Shown in pieces: positions 46,594 through 54,937 of a stretch of 62,361 nt of DNA; within the stretch, counting starts at the first letter, position 1; each line of letters starts with the position of its first letter. This DNA comes from Acidobacteriaceae bacterium (GTDB lineage: Bacteria > Acidobacteriota > Terriglobia > Terriglobales > Acidobacteriaceae): NCBI GenBank assembly GCA_003134435.1, contig PLBE01000259.1, forward strand, positions 76,704-139,064, written 5' to 3'. The notes under the pieces were generated by a model, which did not search any database, was not told the DNA's origin, and saw nothing but the letters and a program-made list of their open reading frames with translations. Both the position numbers and the translations under genes were made by a program.

Positions 46594-46914
46594 GCTGCGC
46601 TCCTCACTCAATTTTTTGCAAAAGCTGTAACCCCGGAGCCCTCTAGCGACAACGAACCGCGCGGATTGCGGTCGTAACACCCCTGTCAAACGCTCGCATC
46701 CACCCGCGCTTCTTCGATAAAAAATTGCAAACACCCCACCGGCGCTGGATACTACTACCGCTCGGACTCAACTGCAAGAGGGTTCAAAAAAAAAATTTAC
46801 AAATTGTTTACATCTTGCGTGACTGCGGGATGGCGTTCGAAGTGTTCCCCGAGCTAGTTGACAGTCATCAACCCAGCGTATGAGACTCTTGCAACAGGAA
46901 CACCGGAGTTGGTC
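46594..46914. promoter_or_regulatory. Divergent intergenic region between the oxidase operon and the SH3-like pair
   Basis: 321 nt without a supported gene. It contains an A10 tract (46786-46795) followed by TTTACA twice (46796-46801, 46807-46812), unusually AT-rich for this window and probably a promoter region; no complete -35/-10 pair was convincing. GGAG at 46905-46908 is the RBS for the GTG at 46915. Confidence 0.4.
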
Positions 46915-47934
46915 GTGATCTGGCACAAGAGTTTTGGCGGTGCGGGGCTGAAGCGTTCGCTCTTTTTTCATCGAATTCGACCCGAACGCATTCGTCTCCG
47001 TGTCGTGGCGGCACCCTTTCTTCTGTTCCTTCTTCTCGCTTCCACCGCGACCTCGTCGCACGCCCGCGAGAAAGACGCTCTGCAATACGGCGAGGGCCTG
47101 ATCGTTAATGTTCCTTTGCCGGAACCTGAAGTCGCGCAAGCGGTGGAAGACGTTGCGCAGAATACGATCATCCGCGGAACTAAGGAATACAACAAAGACG
47201 AGTACATTGCGGGAGCGGTCGCAGCCACCTCGACGCCCGTGTTTCCGCCCTGGACCGAAGGCGGCAAAGTATTCTACAAAGTGCGGAAACAGGCGCTTGA
47301 TCCAAGAAATTTCAAGCAGAGCGCCGACGTCGGGACTCTCGCCGTTCGCTACGTCGTACAACCGCAAGGCGACCAGAACACGGTTCTGCGAATTGATGCC
47401 CTGTTTGTCGAAGACTTTCGTCACACCGTTCATCTGTCGAACGGATCGGTCGAAACCAGCGAGTACAAGGACATCCAGGACAAGCTTGCCGCGGTTGAAC
47501 TCGTAAAGAAGGAAACCGCCCAGGCTCTCCAGGCAAAACACGAGCAACTGTCGAAACAAAAAATCGGCACAACCGCTGACACGGTTCTACTGAGCACTCC
47601 CACTCCGACGGCCAATTCCAGCGAAAACGCGACCGCCGACGTTGTCTCTGCGTCGCCGATTTCCTCCACCTCGCAACCGGCGCAGGCATACGACGATTCT
47701 CCTGAATCCCTGGCCCAGCACGTTGCCGAACTGCGTCAGCAGGTCGAGCGCTTGGTTCGTAAGCCCGGAGCAGCGCTCAAATCCGCTCCCTTCCACACCG
47801 CAAGCACGCTGAAGTCTCTGGAACCTGGCGCCGAAGTTCTCATCCTGATTTCAACACCGTACTGGTTCGGCGTCGAAACCCATGACGGAGAGCACGGCTG
47901 GATTCGGCGAGACCAGTTGGAGCAGGTGCCATGA
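46915..47934 (+). CDS. Secreted SH3-like protein of unknown function
   Basis: 339 residues from GTG 46915 (GGAG 6 nt upstream); the frame is open to a TTG at 46858. A signal-like hydrophobic segment (VVAAPFLLFLLLASTATSSHA) precedes an alpha/beta region (about 60-200) without recognised family. A Ser/Thr-rich linker and a coiled-coil-like stretch (LAQHVAELRQQVERLV) follow. The end (LEPGAEVLILISTPYWFGVETHDGEHGWIRRDQL) looks like a bacterial SH3 domain, which often binds cell wall. Its stop overlaps the next start by 4 nt (ATGA), and that neighbour also ends with an SH3-like segment, so the two probably act together. Confidence 0.7.
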   Translation: MIWHKSFGGAGLKRSLFFHRIRPERIRLRVVAAPFLLFLLLASTATSSHAREKDALQYGEGLIVNVPLPEPEVAQAVEDVAQNTIIRGTKEYNKDEYIAGAVAATSTPVFPPWTEGGKVFYKVRKQALDPRNFKQSADVGTLAVRYVVQPQGDQNTVLRIDALFVEDFRHTVHLSNGSVETSEYKDIQDKLAAVELVKKETAQALQAKHEQLSKQKIGTTADTVLLSTPTPTANSSENATADVVSASPISSTSQPAQAYDDSPESLAQHVAELRQQVERLVRKPGAALKSAPFHTASTLKSLEPGAEVLILISTPYWFGVETHDGEHGWIRRDQLEQVP

Positions 47935-49370
47935 CCCGAGTTCCCTGCTCAATTCGTCGCCCACCACTGCGCTCCACACGTTGCGCTGCGCTTCTGCTGG
48001 CCGCGATTCCATTGGCTGTCACTCAGATCGGAATTGCTCAGGAAAAAGCTCAGGCCGCCGCCGTCGAGCGCACTTACCATCAGCCGAAGGTCGCAGTTGA
48101 AAAAGCGCTGAAGGAATTGCAACCTTCGCTCGCCGGTCACCTGCCCGTGCTGGATGGATTCGCGTTGCCCGGCGATCATCCCCTCAACCGCTACCAGCGG
48201 GCCTATTACCAATCTGCGGTTCAGATGAGTTCGACCGCCGCGGGCGGAACCTTAGTGCGGGTAACCACAAAAGTCACGGCTTGGTACGCCGATTCAAATC
48301 CGTCCCACTCTGGATACCAACTCCTCGCTTCCAATGGGCGCCTCGAATCCGATCTCCTGGACCAACTGACCGATCTGCTGGCGAGCAAGTCCAGTCCTGC
48401 GGATGCGGTCGCATATTCTCGCGCCGCTGCGGGCGAAAATTCCGGGCAAAATTCCGGTCAAAATTCCGGTCATGGTTCCAGCCAAGGTTCGGCTCTCGGC
48501 TTTGGGGCACCTTCGTCCAACGCAGCGGTACCGTCAGTATTTGCGCATAAAGCTGCTGCGGAGCCAGCCCTCTCCGCGCCGCTGCCGCAGTCTTCGGAAA
48601 ATGGACGCGGCTTTTCGTCTTTAGCTGACCAGGGTTTGTCGAGTCAGCAGTTGGCGAATTCGAGGAATTCCTTGCCCCCCCCCGACCAGTCCGCCAACCC
48701 CCTGCGAGCCGAAGCCGCGAATCTCGAGGAAGTGCTCAAAAACCAGGCCCATCCGAAGAATCTGGTGGCGGTAAAAAAATCGGGAACTCCGGTTGTTGCG
48801 ACGCCCAGCCTCAGTGGCAAGACTCTTTTTCTTGCCAGCGCCCACGATGAATTTGAAATGCTGGATTTCAATGCGGACTGGGTTCATGTGCGGATCTCCG
48901 GCCTCTCGCGCGGATGGATCTGGCGCACCAGTCTGGAGATGCCAGAGGGAATTTCCGATGTTCCGCCAGCCTCGCCGACCGCCGCACCAGTCGTGGCCGA
49001 TTTGTTTCAGGTGACACGCGAGGAGACCGCGCCCTTCCCCGGCGACTGGGAGCCGCTGCGGGGCAAAAACGTCAAGATTATTTCGGTGCAGAAGATCCAG
49101 GAAAACGAAGCCAACAGCGGCGCTCAAGCGAAACTGGAATTCGCCAAAAGCTTGCTCGATAAAAGCTACGCTGAACTGGCCGCACAACCACAAGATCTGT
49201 CCGGAATCGTATTGATCTTCGACTCCGTGGATGGCGGCATGATCGGGGCCACCCTCCCCACGGTTCAGGCATGGAAGGCAGGCAAATTGTCCGACGCCGC
49301 TCTTTGGCATCAGTGCTATTTTGATCCGCCCGAGACATTCGTTGCGTCCAGTCCTTCCGCTGGCCACTAG
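47931..49370 (+). CDS. Secreted SH3-like protein, translationally coupled partner
   Basis: 479 residues. Signal peptide (AALLLAAIPLAVTQIGIAQ), then a conserved-looking alpha/beta region (about 40-160), a low-complexity NSGQ repeat (about 169-181), and an SH3-like module (about 285-340, with LFLASAHDEFEMLDF and RGWIWRTSLEMP). The last 110 residues form another compact region (NVKIISVQKIQ to the end). No family was recognised. It starts within the stop of the preceding SH3-like gene and lies 199 nt ahead of haem O synthase. Confidence 0.65.
   Translation: MTRVPCSIRRPPLRSTRCAALLLAAIPLAVTQIGIAQEKAQAAAVERTYHQPKVAVEKALKELQPSLAGHLPVLDGFALPGDHPLNRYQRAYYQSAVQMSSTAAGGTLVRVTTKVTAWYADSNPSHSGYQLLASNGRLESDLLDQLTDLLASKSSPADAVAYSRAAAGENSGQNSGQNSGHGSSQGSALGFGAPSSNAAVPSVFAHKAAAEPALSAPLPQSSENGRGFSSLADQGLSSQQLANSRNSLPPPDQSANPLRAEAANLEEVLKNQAHPKNLVAVKKSGTPVVATPSLSGKTLFLASAHDEFEMLDFNADWVHVRISGLSRGWIWRTSLEMPEGISDVPPASPTAAPVVADLFQVTREETAPFPGDWEPLRGKNVKIISVQKIQENEANSGAQAKLEFAKSLLDKSYAELAAQPQDLSGIVLIFDSVDGGMIGATLPTVQAWKAGKLSDAALWHQCYFDPPETFVASSPSAGH
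48437..48472 (+). repeat. In-frame 12-bp coding repeat, three copies plus a decayed fourth
   Basis: Units AAATTCCGG(G/T)CA at 48437, 48449 and 48461 encode NSGQ, NSGQ and NSGH in the SH3-like protein; a fourth degenerate unit follows. A likely length-variable linker. Confidence 0.8.
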
Positions 49371-49569
49371 GTCCCCCTGCTGCTTGCCCCAGGCTGCTAG
49401 AGCCAGCGAGTGGCGACACCGGAAGCAAGAAGTTTTACCTTGACATGGAAACGATGGCGCGATACCAATACTGGTCTTCGTGACGTTGCTCGGGTCCGTC
49501 TGGATTTCTTTGCTGATGGCCTTTTGAACCCAACCGCCCGATGAGGGCGGAAAGGAGCAAAAAGCGAAT

Positions 49570-50481
49570 GTGGGGTCCATGTTGCGACATTTTTCTGCTC
49601 TTCTGCGCGATTACGCCGAACTGACGAAAGCGCGCATTACAACGTTGATCGTCCTGACGGCGTGGTGCGGCTACTTCTTTGGTGCTCACCGGGCAGGCCT
49701 TTCGTCGTGGTCGCTGGGATTGCTTCACGCCCTGCTTGGTGTCGCGCTGGTTTCAAGCGGAACCGCGGCCCTCAACGAAGTTCTTGAATCTGCCGTGGAC
49801 GCGCGCATGCGGCGCACCGCGCTCCGCCCCCTCCCTTCGGGACGCATGACCAGGGCGCATGCCGCGATCGTAGGTCTGGCTCTGACTCTGGGCGGTTCAA
49901 CGTATCTGGCAGTCTATTCCAACTTACTAACTGGGCTATTAGTATTTCTCACCGCACTGGTCTATCTCGCGGCTTATACGCCACTCAAAAAAGTATCCCC
50001 GGTTTGCACATTTGTAGGAGCGTTCCCCGGGGCGATGCCGGTCGTGCTCGGGTGGACCGCCGTGCGCGGCAAGTTGGAAATCGAAGCCCTTGTTCTTTTT
50101 GCCATCATGTTCGTCTGGCAGTTTCCGCATTTTCTTTCGATAGCGTGGCTTTATCGCGAGGACTATGCCCAAGGCGATATTCGAATGTTGCCCGTGGTAC
50201 AGTCCGACGGAAAGTCCACCCTGTGGCGGATTTTGGCTTACTCCGCGGCCTTGATTCCAGTGAGCGTTTTGCCGGTTGCAATGGGTATGGCCGGACGACT
50301 TTATCTGGTTGGCGCCATCCTGATGGGTGCCGCACTGTTCCGGGTGTCCATGGGAATGGCTTCTCAGCGCTTGCCCGCAACCGCTCCTGCGTCGAAACCT
50401 TCGGCTCGCCGCCTGCTCCGCGCCACGATCATCTATCTTCCTGCGTTGTTTGCACTCATGATGGCGAACTCGGGCGGTTAG
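49570..50481 (+). CDS. ctaB: Protohaem IX farnesyltransferase (haem O synthase)
   Basis: 303 residues, UbiA-type prenyltransferase with about nine helices. It farnesylates haem b to haem O for the oxidase encoded nearby. Family motifs: DYAELTKARITTLIVLTAW, the first Asp-rich region NEVLESAVDARMRRTALRPLP, YTPLKKVSP, and the second region FLSIAWLYREDYAQGDIRMLP. GTG 49570 or ATG 49579 could be the start; GGAG lies at 49554-49557. No haem A synthase (ctaA) or copper chaperone gene was found in the window. Confidence 0.95.
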   Translation: MGSMLRHFSALLRDYAELTKARITTLIVLTAWCGYFFGAHRAGLSSWSLGLLHALLGVALVSSGTAALNEVLESAVDARMRRTALRPLPSGRMTRAHAAIVGLALTLGGSTYLAVYSNLLTGLLVFLTALVYLAAYTPLKKVSPVCTFVGAFPGAMPVVLGWTAVRGKLEIEALVLFAIMFVWQFPHFLSIAWLYREDYAQGDIRMLPVVQSDGKSTLWRILAYSAALIPVSVLPVAMGMAGRLYLVGAILMGAALFRVSMGMASQRLPATAPASKPSARRLLRATIIYLPALFALMMANSGG

Positions 50482-50494
50482 CGAATCTGATCAG

Positions 50495-50538
50495 GTGCGG
50501 CGCGGACACTCTTGTCCGCGAAAAGTCAGCGCGTCGAT
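50495..50538. repeat. REP-like dispersed element, copy A
   Basis: Contains the perfect hairpin CGCGGACA-CTCT-TGTCCGCG (50501-50520) followed by AAAAG. 38 of 44 bases match copy B at 58245-58288. It lies 13 nt after the ctaB stop, in the convergent junction with fur. No T-tract follows, so it is not a canonical terminator. Confidence 0.7.
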
Positions 50539-50614
50539 TCTGCTGCCCCATCAGGCGAGTCCTTCGTCAAGTTTAGAAGCTGCCCGTCGGCCTAACTACC
50601 GCTTTTTTTACTTC

Positions 50615-50642
50615 CTTTGCTTCCCGCCTTTTGCTTCCCGCC
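50615..50642. repeat. 14-bp tandem duplication at the fur 3' end
   Basis: (C/T)TTTGCTTCCCGCC at 50615-50628 and 50629-50642, ending 5 nt before the stop of the minus-strand fur-like gene. Confidence 0.7.
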
Positions 50643-50647
50643 ACCAT

Positions 50648-51094
50648 CTAGTGCCGGCATGCGGAGCAGTATCCACCTACTTCAAGTCGCGCTACCACGA
50701 TGTGAAAATTACAGTCGCGCTCCAACTGCTTTTTCAGCGACTCAAATGTCTTGCTGACAAACTCGGTAATCTTCCCGCACCTCAGACACGCCATGTGAAT
50801 ATGATCGCGGCCCAACTTGCGCTCGTAGTAATGACCTTCGCCGTTCAGATGCATCAGGTCGAGTTCGTCGATCAACCCCTGGCGCTTCAGCAGATCGAGT
50901 GTCCGATAGACGGTGCTGCGATCGACCGAAGCGTCCAGCGTTCGCGCCTTGCGCAGGATCTGAGTCGCATCCAGGTGCTTGGTCGCGGTCTCAATCACAC
51001 TCAGAATCGCGCGCCGTGGACCAGTCATCCGGATCCCGCGTTCGGCCAGTTGCATCTGCAAGCGGCCGGGAATCTCCGTCTGGGGCAGGGGCAT
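50648..51094 (-). CDS. Fur family metal-dependent transcriptional regulator
   Basis: 148 residues from ATG 51094 (GGGAG upstream); the frame is open to 51229 but that part shows no family pattern. DNA-binding N-terminus: RGIRMTGPRRAILSVIETATKHLDATQILRKAR and DRSTVYRTLDLLKRQGLI. The metal region GEGHYYERKLGRDHIHMACLRCGKITEF contains the HxH and first CxxC, and YCSACRH at the end is the second CxxC of the structural zinc site. Whether it senses iron, zinc or peroxide cannot be decided from motifs. It is divergent from an outer-membrane protein/cytochrome c pair, with three similar palindromes between. Confidence 0.93.
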   Translation of the reverse strand: MPLPQTEIPGRLQMQLAERGIRMTGPRRAILSVIETATKHLDATQILRKARTLDASVDRSTVYRTLDLLKRQGLIDELDLMHLNGEGHYYERKLGRDHIHMACLRCGKITEFVSKTFESLKKQLERDCNFHIVVARLEVGGYCSACRH

Positions 51095-51115
51095 TGGGCA
51101 ATCTCCCTTTTCGTG

Positions 51116-51132
51116 TTGCGACTCGCTCGCAA
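51116..51132. promoter_or_regulatory. Fur-type operator, site 1
   Basis: TTGCGACTCGCTCGCAA: 6-bp arms with a 5-nt centre, just upstream of the fur-like start codon, suggesting autoregulation. Confidence 0.55.
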
Positions 51133-51139
51133 ATAACCT

Positions 51140-51155
51140 GCGACGAAATCGTCGC
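51140..51155. promoter_or_regulatory. Fur-type operator, site 2
   Basis: GCGACGA-AA-TCGTCGC, perfect 7-bp arms, sharing the GCGAC/GTCGC half-sites with its neighbours. Confidence 0.5.
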
Positions 51156-51162
51156 GCCCCCG

Positions 51163-51192
51163 TTGACAGCGCACCGAGACGCGCTCTACGCT
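51163..51192 (+). promoter_or_regulatory. Sigma70-like promoter for the outer-membrane protein/cytochrome c pair
   Basis: TTGACA at 51163-51168 and TACGCT at 51187-51192 with an 18-nt spacer. The -10 is weak (3 of 6). The predicted start lies just before the site-3 operator. Confidence 0.4.
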
Positions 51193-51210
51193 CGAAATTG
51201 TAATCTGTAA

Positions 51211-51225
51211 TGCGACTCAGTCGCA
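51211..51225. promoter_or_regulatory. Fur-type operator, site 3
   Basis: TGCGACT-C-AGTCGCA, a perfect 7-1-7 palindrome, the geometry typical of Fur-family boxes, about 20 nt after the putative -10 of the plus-strand promoter. Confidence 0.6.
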
Positions 51226-51289
51226 ACACAATCTTGCAAATATATTTGCCTCCGAACAGTCTGACAAAGACATCAGAGACAAGGAGCTC

Positions 51290-52204
51290 ATGGTCGCTCG
51301 CATTTTTTCTCAGTCCATCCCGCGGATGTGTCCCAGCGCCCTCATCTTCATCTTGTCACTACCGCTATGGGCGTCCTCCGCAGTTTGGGGGCAGGAGAGT
51401 CCTTACATCGTCACCTACGACCACTACCTCGAAGAACCAGGCAGCCTGGAGGTGGAATATTTTTCCACATTCGGCACCCAGCGTCGCGGCAACGACTTCG
51501 ATGCCTTCTGGATGGAATTTGAATATGGCGTCACCGCCTGGTGGACGACCGAACTCTACCTCGCCGGACAGACCACCTTCAACGACAGCACCATCCTTAC
51601 CGGGACCCGCTTTGAAAACCGCCTTCGTCTGCTGCAACGCGAGCACATCGTTAATCCAGTGCTCTACCTCGAGTTCGAGAACACCAACGGGGCCGATAAA
51701 ATCTTGAAAGAGGTTGAAGGCCACGATGTAGAGTCCGATTACACCAATCGCAATGGCATACTCCGGCAAGAACACGACCACGAACTCGAAATGAAGCTTC
51801 TGCTTTCCAGCACTTTCAACGGCTGGAATGTCGCCCTGAATCCCATCGTCACCAGGAACCTGCTGCCCAGCGAGCCATGGGAACTTGCTTACGCGCTTGG
51901 TGCCAGCCGTCCGCTCGCGTTGAAGGCTTCACCCAACCGCTGCAATTTTTGTCCAGAGAATTTCATTGCGGGTGCGGAGATCTACGGAGGCCTGGGCGAT
52001 GCGCGGAGCGCCGGTCTTCATCACACGTCTCACTACCTCGCGCCCGTACTGGCGTGGAACCTTCCGTCGGACTGGACCGTTCGTTTTTCCGGCGGCTTCG
52101 GGCTGAATGAGAACAGCCATCGCCTCCTGCTGCGCTGGGGGCTCTCGCGTGAGTTCTCTGGCTTCGGTGAGTTGCTGGAACATTTCTTGGGAGGGAGGCG
52201 ATGA
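51290..52204 (+). CDS. Predicted outer-membrane protein of unknown function
   Basis: 304 residues, AAGGAG upstream of ATG 51290, signal peptide (ALIFILSLPLWASSAVWGQ). The mature chain is rich in amphipathic beta strands (LEVEYFSTFG, WWTTELYLAGQTTF, VRFSGGFGLN), consistent with a barrel. One CxxC (RCNFCPENF) is present mid-chain but no haem motif. No family recognised. The stop overlaps the cytochrome c start by 4 nt, so the pair is translationally coupled; upstream palindromes suggest control by the Fur-type regulator. Confidence 0.7.
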   Translation: MVARIFSQSIPRMCPSALIFILSLPLWASSAVWGQESPYIVTYDHYLEEPGSLEVEYFSTFGTQRRGNDFDAFWMEFEYGVTAWWTTELYLAGQTTFNDSTILTGTRFENRLRLLQREHIVNPVLYLEFENTNGADKILKEVEGHDVESDYTNRNGILRQEHDHELEMKLLLSSTFNGWNVALNPIVTRNLLPSEPWELAYALGASRPLALKASPNRCNFCPENFIAGAEIYGGLGDARSAGLHHTSHYLAPVLAWNLPSDWTVRFSGGFGLNENSHRLLLRWGLSREFSGFGELLEHFLGGRR

Positions 52205-52698
52205 AGAAGCGCTCGATTCTCTTTTTCGCCCTCGCTCGCGTCACTCTGGCAACCGCCGGCGTGATCGTCCTCGGCGCCTGTTTGTCTCTCGCCCAAAGAC
52301 AAAAGGAAAATGCGGCCTCAAGGACGAATCGGCTGGCGGATGCCGCACTGGCCGAGGTCCCCGAGAAAGATCGACAAAGGAGAAATCCGTTCGAGGGCGA
52401 TACCCAGGCCATGGCTGCCGGAGGTAAGCTCTTCGAACAGCACTGTGCCGGCTGCCATGGACCAAAAGCGGGAGGCACTCGACACGGCGCGAGTTTGCTG
52501 CGGGAAGAGGTGCAGCAGTCGACGCCCGGAACGCTATTCTGGATTCTGACCAACGGAGTTGTCCGCCACGGTATGCCCGTTTGGTCGAAGTTGCCGGAAC
52601 CGCAGCGCTGGCAGATTGTCACCTTCTTGCAGTCGTTGCAGCTGCGGCCGCCAAATCCACGGCCCGCACCCCAGAACCAGAGCACACGAGCCCGGTAA
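52201..52698 (+). CDS. Exported monohaem cytochrome c
   Basis: 165 residues with an N-terminal hydrophobic signal (VTLATAGVIVLGACLSLAQ). Class I haem motif CAGCHGPKAGG (about residue 80) and a distal Met in HGMPVWSKLPEPQRWQIVTFLQSL. Starts within the stop of the outer-membrane protein gene. Likely periplasmic electron carrier serving that protein or the nearby oxidase. Confidence 0.88.
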   Translation: MKKRSILFFALARVTLATAGVIVLGACLSLAQRQKENAASRTNRLADAALAEVPEKDRQRRNPFEGDTQAMAAGGKLFEQHCAGCHGPKAGGTRHGASLLREEVQQSTPGTLFWILTNGVVRHGMPVWSKLPEPQRWQIVTFLQSLQLRPPNPRPAPQNQSTRAR

Positions 52699-52804
52699 AA
52701 CAAGCTCAGCCCTGATTCCGACGAGCGAAGATGGCGGGCCTTCGATGTATCAGAGGTCCGATGCCGGGACCGCATGTCCCTCACCCTGCTAAGCTCTTTC
52801 CTGC

Positions 52805-54013
52805 GTGGATCAGAAATTCGACGTCATCATTCTCGGAGCTGGTGCCGCCGGCCTGATGTGTGCCATCGAAGCCGGCAAGCGCGGTCGGCGTGTCCTCGTG
52901 CTGGAGCGCGCGGATCGAATCGGCAGGAAGATTCTGATCTCCGGCGGCGGCCGCTGCAACTTCACCAACCTGCACACCACCCCGGATAATTTTCTTTCGC
53001 ATAATCGTCACTTCGCCAAGTCGGCGCTCGCCCGTTATACTCCGTCGGATTTCTTGCGATTGGTGGAAAAACATCGCATCCCTTATCACGAGAAAAAGCT
53101 TGGCCAGCTCTTTTGCGACCGAGCCGCGAGCGACATTACCGCGATGCTGGAACAGGAATGCCGCGACGCCAAAGTCGAAGTCCGCTGCAATATACGAGTA
53201 GACGAAGTGTGCAAGAACACCGCGATCACGGGCGATGGGCCTGGCAGCCATTTCACCGTTCAAGCCGCTGACAACAGTCTTAGCGCGCCCCGTCTGGTCG
53301 TCGCCACTGGAGGTCTGTCGATTCCGAAAATCGGCGCCACTCCGTTTGGTTACAACCTCGCCCGGCAATTCCGCCTCAACATCATTCCCCCGCGGCCCGC
53401 TTTGGTTCCTCTCGTACTAAATGAACCGGACCGCAATCGCTGGTGCGATCTGGCCGGAGTCTCCCTCGAAGTCGTCGCTTCCACTCACGGCGCGAATCGC
53501 AATCCGAAACAGGCATTCCACGAAAACATGCTCCTTACTCATCACGGCATCAGCGGTCCTGCCATTCTCCAGATCTCTTCTTACTGGGACGCCAAGGACT
53601 CGATTCATCTCGACCTTGCACCCGGACGCAGTCTCTCCGCTGAATTTCGATCCCGCGAGCGTCGCGATCAGGCAACTTGGAAATCACTGCTGCGCGAAGT
53701 TCTGCCGCGCCGTTTCGCGGATCGCTGGCTCGAAACTTATCCTCTAACGGGCCACTCCGAGCTTGCCGTCGCCGACGCCGAGCATCGATTGCATACCTGG
53801 GAGGTCACACCGCAAGGGACTGAGGGCTACGGAAAGGCCGAAGTCACCGCCGGTGGCGTCGATACCAGCGAGCTTTCCGCCAGGACCATGGAATCAGAAA
53901 AAGTGCTCGGCCTCTTTTTCGTTGGAGAACTCGTCGACGTCACTGGCCAACTCGGCGGCTTCAATTTCCAGTGGGCTTGGGCATCAGGATTTTGCGCCGG
54001 ACAAGCAGTTTAA
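52805..54013 (+). CDS. NAD(P)/FAD-dependent oxidoreductase, BaiN/YhiN (HI0933) family
   Basis: 402 residues from GTG 52805. FAD-binding Rossmann start FDVIILGAGAAGLMCAIEAGKRG, then RIGRKILISGGGRCNFTN, the signature of the HI0933/YhiN flavoproteins, with an inserted domain in the middle and a C-terminal GELVDVTGQLGGFNFQWAWASGF that completes the FAD site. Cytosolic. The reaction is uncertain for most members; a bile-acid C=C reductase (BaiN) is one characterised example. Monocistronic between the cytochrome pair and the VOC genes. Confidence 0.92.
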   Translation: MDQKFDVIILGAGAAGLMCAIEAGKRGRRVLVLERADRIGRKILISGGGRCNFTNLHTTPDNFLSHNRHFAKSALARYTPSDFLRLVEKHRIPYHEKKLGQLFCDRAASDITAMLEQECRDAKVEVRCNIRVDEVCKNTAITGDGPGSHFTVQAADNSLSAPRLVVATGGLSIPKIGATPFGYNLARQFRLNIIPPRPALVPLVLNEPDRNRWCDLAGVSLEVVASTHGANRNPKQAFHENMLLTHHGISGPAILQISSYWDAKDSIHLDLAPGRSLSAEFRSRERRDQATWKSLLREVLPRRFADRWLETYPLTGHSELAVADAEHRLHTWEVTPQGTEGYGKAEVTAGGVDTSELSARTMESEKVLGLFFVGELVDVTGQLGGFNFQWAWASGFCAGQAV

Positions 54014-54052
54014 AGCTCGCCCAAGCCTTCTCATCATGAAACGAGGCCTTGT

Positions 54053-54094
54053 CTTAATGCCCGACCCTTAATGCCCCGGCTTTAATGCTAGGAC
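54053..54094. repeat. 14-bp tandem repeat, three copies, across a convergent junction
   Basis: Units of (C/T)TTAATGC(C/T)... at 54053, 54067 and 54081. The third copy contains the stop codon of the minus-strand VOC gene (54088-54090), and the array begins 39 nt after the BaiN-like stop. Confidence 0.75.
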
Positions 54095-54492
54095 TGTTCC
54101 ATCTCCGAAAATCGCTCCCACCCATCCTTGTCGGCTGGCCCCGTGGCATCACTGCCCATCCGGATACGGTGACCATCAGGATCTTCCACATTCATTTCTC
54201 TCGTGCCCCACGGCATATTCGTGGGCTCCAGGCGAATGATCGCGCCGCTTCTCTTATACTCCTCATGCAGCGCGTCCACATCGTCGATGAAAATGGACAT
54301 CCACATGCCCGCCCGCCCTTGCGCTCCCTCGCAGAGAAAAATCTCGACCTTGCCTCGCGTCACACAACCAAATGTTGGCGGATCGCCCCAGTCCCATTTC
54401 TTGGTGAATCCCAGTTTGCTGACGTAGTAGTCCATCGCTGCGGCAAAATCTTTCACATTCAAAATCGGGACCACGCATTCGAATTGGTTCAT
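54088..54492 (-). CDS. VOC family (glyoxalase/bleomycin-resistance fold) protein
   Basis: 134 residues from ATG 54492 (GGGAG upstream); the longer open frame to 54759 lies antisense-like over the next VOC gene and is not real. Motifs of the fold: VPILNVKDFAAAMDYYVSKLGFTKKWDWG, FIDDVDALHEEYKRSGA and the C-terminal NVEDPDGHRIRMG with the metal-ligand Glu. Bleomycin-resistance-like subfamily by appearance; substrate unknown. It follows another VOC gene by 31 nt, in the same transcript. Confidence 0.85.
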   Translation of the reverse strand: MNQFECVVPILNVKDFAAAMDYYVSKLGFTKKWDWGDPPTFGCVTRGKVEIFLCEGAQGRAGMWMSIFIDDVDALHEEYKRSGAIIRLEPTNMPWGTREMNVEDPDGHRIRMGSDATGPADKDGWERFSEMEQS

Positions 54493-54523
54493 GCCACCAC
54501 TCCCGCGTTTTGACTCAAACTCC

Positions 54524-54850
54524 TCACCGGTTGGACAACTGGATCGGATTGCCGTCCGGGTCCTTGCCGTCGCAAAGGCAAAACTCCCCCTCCCGGATCT
54601 TGCCGAAACTCGCGCCCCGCGACACAAGTTTCGCCCGCAACGCCGCGACATCCTTCGCGTGGAAGACAATCTTTGGACCCTTGCGGCCAGGTGATGACGG
54701 ACCGGAATGCAGGGCGATCCTTGCCCCGCCTGCCGCAAACTCCCGCCAGCCCTTTTCATCCGTCACCTGCTTGAGGCCAAGCACTTCGCCGTAGAATTGG
54801 CTCATCGCTTCGATCTGACCAGTAAAAAGAATTACCCGCGCCATCTTCAT
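54524..54850 (-). CDS. VOC family protein
   Basis: 108 residues, cytosolic. VILFTGQIEAMSQFYGEVLGLKQV opens the fold and LCDGKDPDGNPIQL ends it, the standard Glyoxalase_2 pattern. Short single-module form that would dimerise. First of two tandem VOC genes; divergent from the kinase fusion gene. Confidence 0.85.
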   Translation of the reverse strand: MKMARVILFTGQIEAMSQFYGEVLGLKQVTDEKGWREFAAGGARIALHSGPSSPGRKGPKIVFHAKDVAALRAKLVSRGASFGKIREGEFCLCDGKDPDGNPIQLSNR

Positions 54851-54937
54851 GAAAAGGCCACTTCCTTCAGCGTCCGCTTAAGCCTTCAGAGTCTACAATC
54901 CATCTCCCGCCTGGGCAATTCGAAACAAATCGAGTTG

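Noticed and set aside
45244-46677. 477-codon plus-strand frame
   Set aside because: Antisense to the porin-cytochrome gene; no signal peptide or domain, while the minus-strand product has CxxCH, a signal peptide and an RBS.
46768-47559. 263-codon minus-strand frame
   Set aside because: Antisense to the first SH3-like gene, which has a signal peptide, an RBS and coupling to its neighbour.
48621-49580. 319-codon minus-strand frame
   Set aside because: Antisense to the second SH3-like gene and without recognisable content.
50501-50520. Intrinsic terminator of ctaB
   Set aside because: Hairpin is followed by AAAAG rather than a T-tract and a related copy with conserved flanks exists at 58245, so it is treated as a dispersed repeat.
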